Source: an uncultured Pelagibacteraceae bacterium (lineage in GTDB: Bacteria > Pseudomonadota > Alphaproteobacteria > Pelagibacterales > Pelagibacteraceae). Taken from it: a stretch of DNA of 64,000 nt. Positions 53,812-61,650 of the stretch are shown in pieces. The notes below the pieces were generated by a model that saw only the letters and a program-made list of their open reading frames with translations, was not told where the DNA came from and ran no database searches. The first letter of the stretch is position 1; each line of letters starts with the position of its first letter. Both the position numbers and the translations under genes were made by a program. The stretch covers positions 1 through 64,000 of the forward strand of contig CACJRK010000001.1 of the NCBI GenBank assembly GCA_902595795.1, in the 5' to 3' direction.

Positions 53812-54587
53812 TGAAAAAAATTAACTTAGCTATTTCTGGATGCATTGGCAGGATGGGCCAGCAATTAATTAAATCTTCAAAGAAAAATAAAAACTTTAAA
53901 CTAGTTACACTTACAGAAAATAGATTAATAAATAGAAAGTTTAATGGAGTTAAACCTGAGTTAAATTCTGATAAAGCCTTTAAAAAAACCGATGTAATTA
54001 TTGATTTTACCGTACCAAATTGCACGCTTGAAATACTAAAAATAGCATCAAAACTTAAAAAGAAAGTAGTAATTGGTACTACAGGATTTACTAGGAGCCA
54101 AGAAAATCAAATTAAAAAATATTCAAAAAGAATACCTATTTTAAAAGCAGGTAATATGAGTTTAGGTGTAAATTTATTAATGTATTTAACAGAGATTGCA
54201 TCAAAATCATTAAATGATGAGTACTTAAGTAAAATATTTGAAGTGCATCACAAACATAAAAAAGACTATCCGTCTGGGACTGCGTTAATGCTAGGTAAAG
54301 GAATTGCAGATGGAAAAAATAAAAATTTATATAATTTAATTGGTAAAAAATTCTTAAATAAAAAATCTTTTCCTTATGGAAAAAAAATTAATTTTAATTC
54401 AATTAGAAAAGGTGAGATTGTTGGAGAGCATGAGGTAAAATTTTCAAGCGGAAAAGAAATAATTACATTAAACCACGAGGCTTTTGATAGAGCACTTTAC
54501 TCCGATGGGGCTTTAACTGCTTCTAAATGGTTAATGAAAAAAAAGCCAGGATTATATTCTATGAGAGATTTGCTTAACTTTTCGTAA
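53811..54587 (+). CDS. dapB: 4-hydroxy-tetrahydrodipicolinate reductase
   Basis: INLAISGCIGRMGQQL, EVHHKHKKDYPSGTAL; true start at MKKINLAI. Confidence 0.96.
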   Translation: MKKINLAISGCIGRMGQQLIKSSKKNKNFKLVTLTENRLINRKFNGVKPELNSDKAFKKTDVIIDFTVPNCTLEILKIASKLKKKVVIGTTGFTRSQENQIKKYSKRIPILKAGNMSLGVNLLMYLTEIASKSLNDEYLSKIFEVHHKHKKDYPSGTALMLGKGIADGKNKNLYNLIGKKFLNKKSFPYGKKINFNSIRKGEIVGEHEVKFSSGKEIITLNHEAFDRALYSDGALTASKWLMKKKPGLYSMRDLLNFS

Positions 54588-55240
54588 TGAATGAAAAGCA
54601 AAAAGCAAAAATTATAATTAAAATTTTAAATAAAATTTATCCTAAAGCACCAGTTCCTTTAAAAAGTAAAAATACTTTTACACTATTAATTTCTGTACTT
54701 CTGTCGGCTCAATGTACAGATGTAAATGTTAATAATGTAACAAAAAATATATACCCTAAATATTTTAAACCAGAGCACTTTGTAAAATTAGGAAGAAAAA
54801 AAATTGAAAAATTAATTATGAAAATCGGTATTTTTAGAATTAAAGCCAAAAGCATTTACTTAATGTCAAAACAGGTTTTAGAAAAACACAACGGAAATGT
54901 GCCTAAAACTTTTGAAGAACTTGAAAAACTCCCTGGTGTTGGCCATAAAACAGCAAGTGTAGTGATGTCCCAGGGTTTTGGATATCCAGCATTTGCAGTT
55001 GACACTCATATTCACAGACTTGCACAAAGATGGGGTTTAACTAACGGAAAAAATGTAGTTCAAACTGAGAAGGATTTAAAACGAATATTTCCCAAAAAAA
55101 CTTGGTCTAAACTTCATTTACAAATAATTTTTTATGGTAGAGAATATTGTAAGGCAAGAGATTGTTATGGTTTAACTTGTAAAATATGCACTACTTGCTA
55201 CCCAAAAAGAAAAAAACCTGTTATTACCAAAAAAGCTTAA
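54587..55240 (+). CDS. nth: endonuclease III
   Basis: LLSAQCTDVNVN, LPGVGHKTASVV, C-terminal 4Fe-4S cysteines. Confidence 0.97.
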   Translation: MNEKQKAKIIIKILNKIYPKAPVPLKSKNTFTLLISVLLSAQCTDVNVNNVTKNIYPKYFKPEHFVKLGRKKIEKLIMKIGIFRIKAKSIYLMSKQVLEKHNGNVPKTFEELEKLPGVGHKTASVVMSQGFGYPAFAVDTHIHRLAQRWGLTNGKNVVQTEKDLKRIFPKKTWSKLHLQIIFYGREYCKARDCYGLTCKICTTCYPKRKKPVITKKA

Positions 55241-55241
55241 T

Positions 55242-56171
55242 ATGAATATTTTAGGAATTGGAAACGCTATTGTAGATGTCATTTGTAAGGTTGATGACAA
55301 TTTTATTTATCAAAACAATCTTACAAAAAGTACAATGAAATTATTTTTTGATGAAAATGAATTCAAGAATTTATTAAAAAATCTTAAAATTGAAAAAACT
55401 GTATCAGGAGGGTCAGTTGCAAATTCTATAGTTGGAATATCTCAATTAGGTGATAAAGCGGGTTTTATAGGTAAAATTTCAGATGATGAATTTGGTAGTA
55501 AATATGAGGAAGGTTTAAAAAAAGAAAATGTAGAGTATTTTTATTCGAAAAAAAAAGAAGAATTACCAACTGGAACATGTTTAATTTTAGTAACTCCAGA
55601 TTCAGAGAGAACAATGTGTACTTTCTTAGGAACTGCAGGAAAGATTAATGAAAAAGATGTTGATTCTAATGCAATTAAAAAAAGTGAGATAATTTTTTTA
55701 GAAGGTTACTTATGGGATGAGGGAGAGCCCAAAAAAGCATTCGATAAAGCAATTAATAATGCGAACAAAGTAGCTATGTCTCTCTCTGATCTATTTTGTG
55801 TGGACAGACACAAACCCCATTTTTTAAACTTAGTCAAAAACAAGCTAGATATAACTTTTGCTAACGAACAAGAAATTATCTCATTAATTGAAGCAAAAAA
55901 TTTTAATGAAGTTATAAACTTTTCAAAACAACTTAATAAATTAGTGATTGTAACTAGAGGGGAAAAAGGTGCAGTTGCAGTAAATGGAAATGAAGTGTTT
56001 GAAAGTGATATACAAAAAAATCTGAAAATTATTGATCTTACAGGTGCGGGTGATCTCTTTGCTGCTGGATTTTTACATGGATATATAAACAAATTATCTA
56101 CAAAAGAGTGTCTCGAAAAAGGAACGGAAATGTCATCAAAGGTAATACAGCAAATAGGAGCGAGAATTTAA
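55242..56171 (+). CDS. PfkB-family sugar/nucleoside kinase (adenosine kinase-like)
   Basis: GNAIVDVICKVDD, VSGGSVANSIVGISQLG, DLTGAGDLFAAGFLHGY. Confidence 0.9.
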   Translation: MNILGIGNAIVDVICKVDDNFIYQNNLTKSTMKLFFDENEFKNLLKNLKIEKTVSGGSVANSIVGISQLGDKAGFIGKISDDEFGSKYEEGLKKENVEYFYSKKKEELPTGTCLILVTPDSERTMCTFLGTAGKINEKDVDSNAIKKSEIIFLEGYLWDEGEPKKAFDKAINNANKVAMSLSDLFCVDRHKPHFLNLVKNKLDITFANEQEIISLIEAKNFNEVINFSKQLNKLVIVTRGEKGAVAVNGNEVFESDIQKNLKIIDLTGAGDLFAAGFLHGYINKLSTKECLEKGTEMSSKVIQQIGARI

Positions 56172-56204
56172 TTTCAATTAAAATTGAAAATATTATAATA
56201 AAAT

Positions 56205-56807
56205 ATGATTGATAATGTAATTTATAAACTTTTTCCAGAACCTGTATTCAAATACAAATTAAAAAATTACAAAGAACTAAATGAGGAATTATCACAATAT
56301 ATTTATAAACTTAGAGATGAAGACAAAGAAGGTTTAAAAAAATCTAATAAAGGTGGCTGGCATTCAAAACCTTTTAAATTAGGTATCGAAGGTACAATTC
56401 AACATAAATTTACAACTGAAATACAAAAAAATATTATTGATGTTTTTAAAAACTATGGATGGAAGACCAAAAATACAGCTATTACAATTCAAGAAATGTG
56501 GTCAATAATTAATAAAAATGATGATTTTAATGTCTTACATACTCACCCTAATTCTTATCTAAGCTCAGCTTACTATGTAAAAGCTCCTGAAAATTGCGGA
56601 AAGTTTGAAATTGAATGTCCAAATATTGCAAAAGCAAATTCATTTCCAGCTATTGAAAAACCAAATGATCTAAATGTAAGAATAATAAGTATTGATATTA
56701 GTGAGGGGGACTTGCTGATTTTTCCAAGTTATTTACCACATAAAGTAGCTAAAAACGAGTCTGGCCAAGACAGAATAGTAATTAGTTTCAATGTTGGTAT
56801 AAAGTAA
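56205..56807 (+). CDS. putative 2OG-Fe(II) oxygenase (TIGR02466-like)
   Basis: LFPEPVFKYKL, HTHPNSYLSSAYYVKAPENCGKFEIECP, LLIFPSYLPHKV. Confidence 0.83.
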   Translation: MIDNVIYKLFPEPVFKYKLKNYKELNEELSQYIYKLRDEDKEGLKKSNKGGWHSKPFKLGIEGTIQHKFTTEIQKNIIDVFKNYGWKTKNTAITIQEMWSIINKNDDFNVLHTHPNSYLSSAYYVKAPENCGKFEIECPNIAKANSFPAIEKPNDLNVRIISIDISEGDLLIFPSYLPHKVAKNESGQDRIVISFNVGIK

Positions 56808-56824
56808 ATTAATATAAATTTATA

Positions 56825-57517
56825 ATGAAGGTAAGTAATTTTTTTCCCTTATCAATTTTTCAAGATCAAATTAAATTAAATAATGAAGAAAAAATTAATT
56901 TGATCAACGATATAAGAGAGATGAAAAAAAATTCACAAAACTCTGATTATAAATTAAATCAAGCTAGCTGGACAGGTGATACACAAGGTTACGAATATAT
57001 TTATAATAATCCAAACTTTAATAATCTATTTGTAGAGATAAAAAAAAAAATTGAAATTTATTTAGATTTTTTAAAAATAGATAAAGAACAAATTGAAACT
57101 TTTATTCAAAGATCATGGGCCACTATCTCTGTTGGAAATGAAGTGATATCAAAACATCAACATTTACAATCTCATTTATCTTTTTCATATTATTTAAAGA
57201 AAAGTACAAATGATTCTAATTTTATTATCTATGATGATGAAAAGAAAAATGAATTTATTCCAGGGCTATTCGGATCTAAAACTTTAATTCAAAAAAAATT
57301 AATAAAAGAAATTACTTTTCCAACTGCAACCAGAATATCTTTGGAAGTTAAAGAAGACGATATCCTAATTTTTCCATCAAAAACTCCTCATAGCACTGAT
57401 CAAATAGAAACAAATTCTGAAAGAATATCTATTTCTGGAGATGTGATCTTTCTTGCCAAAAATACAAGTTTAATGGAACATTTAATTCCAAATTTCAAAA
57501 ATTGGAAAAAACTATAA
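56825..57517 (+). CDS. putative 2OG-Fe(II) oxygenase, second tandem copy
   Basis: KHQHLQSHLSFSYYLKKS...DDILIFPSKTPHSTDQIE; same fold pattern as upstream gene. Confidence 0.72.
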   Translation: MKVSNFFPLSIFQDQIKLNNEEKINLINDIREMKKNSQNSDYKLNQASWTGDTQGYEYIYNNPNFNNLFVEIKKKIEIYLDFLKIDKEQIETFIQRSWATISVGNEVISKHQHLQSHLSFSYYLKKSTNDSNFIIYDDEKKNEFIPGLFGSKTLIQKKLIKEITFPTATRISLEVKEDDILIFPSKTPHSTDQIETNSERISISGDVIFLAKNTSLMEHLIPNFKNWKKL

Positions 57518-57643
57518 TTATTTAAATTTTTTTGATCTGATAAAACTTCCCTTGCCTTTTTTTGGTTTAATTATTTTAGGTTTAAATTTTTTTGTATATA
57601 AATCTTTAATAATCGGATTTTTTTTATTTAATTTTATACCCAT
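57518..57643 (-). CDS. ArfA-like alternative ribosome-rescue factor (MGIKLNKKNPIIKDLYTKKFKPKIIKPKKGKGSFIRSKKFK)
   Basis: Ungapped match by eye to E. coli ArfA core [32 protein letters not shown]: identical KKGKGS, then (Y/F)xR; absent from ORF track. Confidence 0.72.
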   Translation of the reverse strand: MGIKLNKKNPIIKDLYTKKFKPKIIKPKKGKGSFIRSKKFK

Positions 57644-58187
57644 TTTTTTTACTAATTATAAAATTTTCATCATTAAAAGTTTTAAAAATTTTTTTTCTAA
57701 GTCTATAAACATGAGTCTCAACTGTATGAGTTTCAATATCTGATTGGTATTTCCAAACATTAAGTTGTAATTCCTTTATGGTTACTGGAATTTTTTTATG
57801 AGATAAATATAAAATTATACTGATCTCTTTTTCTGTTAATTTAAGTTTTTTATTATTTAGTGATAATTCTCTAGCATTTAAATCAATTAAATAATCATTA
57901 ATTTTTATTTCTAATTGATTAGAAAATTGTATTCTTAAAAATTTTATATTTATTTTTTCAATTAACTGAGAAATTTTAATTGGTGTTTTTTCAAGAACAT
58001 ATTGATTATCAATATTATGTAATTCTTTTTTTGTAATTACTAAAAAATTTTTTAAATTTTTTATTTCATCATGTAGCAGATTTTCATTTTGTATTTCTAT
58101 AATGTTAAAATGCAAATCTTGATCAATTTCTTTCAAGATATGATACAATGAATTTAATTTAAAAATAATTAAATTTTGAATATTCAT
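57624..58187 (-). CDS. OmpR/PhoB-type winged-helix regulator with degenerate N-terminal domain
   Basis: LKLTEKEISIILYLSHKKIPVTIKELQLNVWKYQSDIETHTVETHVYRLRKKI. Confidence 0.82.
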   Translation of the reverse strand: MNIQNLIIFKLNSLYHILKEIDQDLHFNIIEIQNENLLHDEIKNLKNFLVITKKELHNIDNQYVLEKTPIKISQLIEKINIKFLRIQFSNQLEIKINDYLIDLNARELSLNNKKLKLTEKEISIILYLSHKKIPVTIKELQLNVWKYQSDIETHTVETHVYRLRKKIFKTFNDENFIISKKNGYKIK

Positions 58188-58200
58188 ATATAGTTATGGT

Positions 58201-58695
58201 ATGACAATTTTTTTAAAAAATAAACATACTCTTAAAATAGATGATTTTTATTTTAATTGTTGTATTGGAAAAAATGGTCTTTCTAAGACTAAAATAGAGG
58301 GTGATAAAAAAACGCCCAAAGGTACTTTTGGTATTCAACATCTATATTATAGAAAGGATAAGTTAAAAAAACCAAAGACATCTTTGAAATGTATTGAGAT
58401 CAATAGAAATATGGGATGGTGTGATGACGTAAATATCTCAAAAAAATATAATAAATTAATTAAAATTGAAAAAAAAATTAGACATGAAAAACTTTACAGA
58501 AAAGACTATAAATATGATTTATTCATTCCAATAAAATATAATTTTAAAAATATTATTACAGGAAAAGGGAGTTGTATTTTTATTCATCTTACTAAGGATT
58601 ATCAACCAACTGCAGGCTGTATTGCTTTAAAAAAAAAGGATTTTCTAATTTTATTAAAATTAATTAATAAACGTACTAAAATAAAGATCTATTAA
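58201..58695 (+). CDS. L,D-transpeptidase (YkuD-like) family protein
   Basis: EGDKKTPKGTFGI, GSCIFIHLTKDYQPTAGCIAL (H...GC active site). Confidence 0.85.
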   Translation: MTIFLKNKHTLKIDDFYFNCCIGKNGLSKTKIEGDKKTPKGTFGIQHLYYRKDKLKKPKTSLKCIEINRNMGWCDDVNISKKYNKLIKIEKKIRHEKLYRKDYKYDLFIPIKYNFKNIITGKGSCIFIHLTKDYQPTAGCIALKKKDFLILLKLINKRTKIKIY

Positions 58696-59351
58696 CTCCT
58701 GCTTCCAAAAATGCTTGAACCGATTCTTAAGTAAGTAGAATAATTTTCTACTGCTTTTAAATAATCAGATGACATACCCATACTTAATTCTGAGAGATCT
58801 AATTTTTTATTTAATTGATAAATTTCTTTAAAATATTTATTGGGATCTTCATTTATAGGAGGTAAACACATTAGGCCAATTACATTTAATTTTAAATCTT
58901 TACAGTAATTATATAATGAAGTTAATTCATGTTTACTTACCCCTGATTTTTGATCTTCATCACCAATATTAACCTGTAAGAAAATCTTAATTTTTTTATT
59001 TTGCCTTACTTCCTCATCAGCTATCTTTTTAGCAAGTTTTTTACTATCTATAGAGTGAATGTAATCAAATATTTTGAGTGCATATTTAACTTTGTTAGTT
59101 TGAAGCTTTCCAATTAAATGTAATCTAATTTTTGGATTTTCGTGTTTTTTTTCTGTCCATTTTTCAATTGCTTCTTGAACCTTATTTTCACCGTAATCAA
59201 GATGCCCATAATTTATTAAAGGAAGAATTTTGTCTAAATTAAATGTTTTAGAAACTGCTATTACTTTCGGAAATTTATTAATTTTTTGATCTTCTATTTT
59301 TAATTTAATTAAATTAATAATATCTATATATTTTTGAACAGAGTCATGCAT
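58692..59351 (-). CDS. YggS/PROSC-family PLP homeostasis protein
   Basis: VIAVSKTF, YGENKVQEAIEKW, HLIGKLQTNKVK, LSMGMSSDYLKAV. Confidence 0.93.
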   Translation of the reverse strand: MHDSVQKYIDIINLIKLKIEDQKINKFPKVIAVSKTFNLDKILPLINYGHLDYGENKVQEAIEKWTEKKHENPKIRLHLIGKLQTNKVKYALKIFDYIHSIDSKKLAKKIADEEVRQNKKIKIFLQVNIGDEDQKSGVSKHELTSLYNYCKDLKLNVIGLMCLPPINEDPNKYFKEIYQLNKKLDLSELSMGMSSDYLKAVENYSTYLRIGSSIFGSRS

Positions 59352-59873
59352 AATAAATTTTGTAATCAATATTACTTTATTAACAAATTTGATACAAATT
59401 ATATAAATAAACAAAGTAAAAATACTGCTATCGTTTATAGAAATTATAATTCAAATAGTCATTTAGATATTATCCTAAAACTAAAAACTTATTGTAAATA
59501 TAAGGGTTATAAATTTTTTTTAGCTAATAATATTAAGTTAGCAACTAAACTTGATTTAGATGGAGCATACATCCCCTCATTTAACAAAAAAATGGATCAT
59601 TTATCTTATTCATATAAAAAAAATTTTAAAATTATTGGATCTGCACACAACAATAAAGAAATTAAAATTAAAGAACTTCAAAAGGTAGATGTTATATTCT
59701 TATCATCATTGTTTAAACATAATAATAATTATTTAGGAATTAATAAATTTAAATTATTATCAAACTTAACTAAAAAAAAAATTGTGGCTCTTGGTGGTAT
59801 TACAAATAAAAATAAAAAAAAACTTAAATTATTAAATTGTTTTGGATTTGCAGGAATTTCTTATTTCGAATAA
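59346..59873 (+). CDS. thiamine phosphate synthase (ThiE)-like protein, divergent
   Basis: FFLANNIKLATKLDLDGAYIPSFN, KIIGSAHN, IVALGGI; start codon inside the YggS start palindrome. Confidence 0.72.
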   Translation: MHNKFCNQYYFINKFDTNYINKQSKNTAIVYRNYNSNSHLDIILKLKTYCKYKGYKFFLANNIKLATKLDLDGAYIPSFNKKMDHLSYSYKKNFKIIGSAHNNKEIKIKELQKVDVIFLSSLFKHNNNYLGINKFKLLSNLTKKKIVALGGITNKNKKKLKLLNCFGFAGISYFE

Positions 59874-59876
59874 AAA

Positions 59877-59901
59877 AAAGGCCCCAAAAAGGGGCCTTTT
59901 A
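59877..59901. terminator. bidirectional intrinsic terminator between ThiE-like gene and porin
   Basis: AAAAGGCCCC-aaaaa-GGGGCCTTTT hairpin with flanking A/T tracts. Confidence 0.9.
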
Positions 59902-59920
59902 TAATCTTTATCTAATCAAA

Positions 59921-60862
59921 TTAGAATGCAAATGAAAGACCTAGAGCATATCCAGATCTGTCTTTACCTGAAGTACCACCAACATTCTCTACTGAGTTAT
60001 GGTTAGCACTTAAAGTCATAGATCCAATTACCAATGAAGCTGAAACACCTGTTGCTTCTTGGTCTGATGAACCTTCGATTTCAGTCTCTGAAGTGTTTAC
60101 AGAAACAGATAGATCATCACTTACAGCGTAAGAAATACCCATTGCAGTTAGCGTAGTATCGCTGCTAGATGCATTTGAGTCTACTTCGTAAGATGAATAA
60201 CCAACTGAAATTGCATCCATAGCGTAAGTTACGTTAAATGCAGTAACATCGTCCGCATCTGTTGGACCTTCACCGTTATCTTCACCCATACCAGCACCGA
60301 TAGTTAAACCATCAATTCCAGTATATTTGATTGTAGCTGCTGTTGAACTTTCAATTTGATCAGCTCCATCTGATGGAATGTAATCAAGACCGATAGTTAC
60401 ACCATCCATTAGGCTAGAGTTTTGATAAAAGAAAGTATCTAAACCAGTAGGACCATATGAGTGTGCAGTTGCACCTGACACATCATCCCAAGCTTCTTCA
60501 CCAGCAGTTGGTGTAGTATCATCCATTAGAGAAATGTTTGAACTTCCAGCACTTCCGTAGAAAGTTAAAGTTCCAGCATCACCCATATCAATTTTCATTG
60601 ATCTGTTATCGATATGTCTTCCACCTATGTTATCACCACTATCAATTAACATTGAAGTAGAAACAACCCAACCATTATCCATTTCAGCTGACGCTGCAAA
60701 TGAGATACCGTCGTTCATAGTCCAGCCATTACCTTTAGCTGTTTTCTCTTCACCAGAAAAACCTAATGAAGCACCACCAGTTACTGTTAACTCAGCAGCA
60801 TTTGCTGAAACAGAAACTAGAGCCCCTGCTAAAGCAGTAAGACCTATTTTTTTAATGTTCAT
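59921..60862 (-). CDS. outer-membrane porin
   Basis: Signal peptide MNIKKIGLTALAGALVSVSANAAELTVTGGASLGFSG, beta-barrel alternation, C-terminal GLSFAF. Confidence 0.9.
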   Translation of the reverse strand: MNIKKIGLTALAGALVSVSANAAELTVTGGASLGFSGEEKTAKGNGWTMNDGISFAASAEMDNGWVVSTSMLIDSGDNIGGRHIDNRSMKIDMGDAGTLTFYGSAGSSNISLMDDTTPTAGEEAWDDVSGATAHSYGPTGLDTFFYQNSSLMDGVTIGLDYIPSDGADQIESSTAATIKYTGIDGLTIGAGMGEDNGEGPTDADDVTAFNVTYAMDAISVGYSSYEVDSNASSSDTTLTAMGISYAVSDDLSVSVNTSETEIEGSSDQEATGVSASLVIGSMTLSANHNSVENVGGTSGKDRSGYALGLSFAF

Positions 60863-61078
60863 ATTAATTACTCCTATTTTGTAATTGTTATTATTAATAA
60901 TAAACGCCAGATTTATATCGGATTCTCTTCAAATATTTTGATATTATCTAATTTTAATATAATTAAATTTATCACTGTAACATTTTTGCAACACTTAATT
61001 TAATCGCTTATTTGCTATATTTTTTAGTAATTTTAAAATATACGTGTAATTAATTTATTAAATATTTACTATTTTAGT

Positions 61079-61636
61079 ATGTTTTCAAAAAATTACATAA
61101 AAATATTAGTTTTTATCTGTATTTTACCTTTTTTACTCAATTCCTGTACTAACAGAGGTGACGCAAGAAAATCTCCTCCAGACCCCAAAGAAAGAGTTAA
61201 AAGAAATATTGAGCAGGGCAAAGGTTTTAGATTAATGGATACTGTAAAAAAGGGTAGTTCCAGAAACTTTGAATTTGCAAGCTCTAATGAACTATGGAGA
61301 GCCTCATTAGACACAATTGATTTTATGCCTCTTGCCTCAGTAAACTATAGTGGCGGTATTATTATAACCGATTGGTATTCAAATAATGAAAATAGTAATG
61401 AAAGTGTAAAAATATCTATAAGATTTTTAACTAATGAAATAAGGAGTGATGCTTTGGATATAAAAGTTTTTAGAAAAATCTGTAAGACAACTAATAAATG
61501 TAAAATATCAGAAACCTCTGGAGATATAATAAAAGAACTTAAAATAAAAATTTTAAAGACTGCAAAATTATATGAGGATCAAAAAAAAGATAAAAATTTT
61601 AAGTCATACAAAGGTGTCAAAATACCAGAAAATTAA
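61079..61636 (+). CDS. DUF3576-family lipoprotein
   Basis: Lipobox [33 protein letters not shown]. Confidence 0.82.
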   Translation: MFSKNYIKILVFICILPFLLNSCTNRGDARKSPPDPKERVKRNIEQGKGFRLMDTVKKGSSRNFEFASSNELWRASLDTIDFMPLASVNYSGGIIITDWYSNNENSNESVKISIRFLTNEIRSDALDIKVFRKICKTTNKCKISETSGDIIKELKIKILKTAKLYEDQKKDKNFKSYKGVKIPEN

Positions 61637-61650
61637 AATTATTTATTCCT

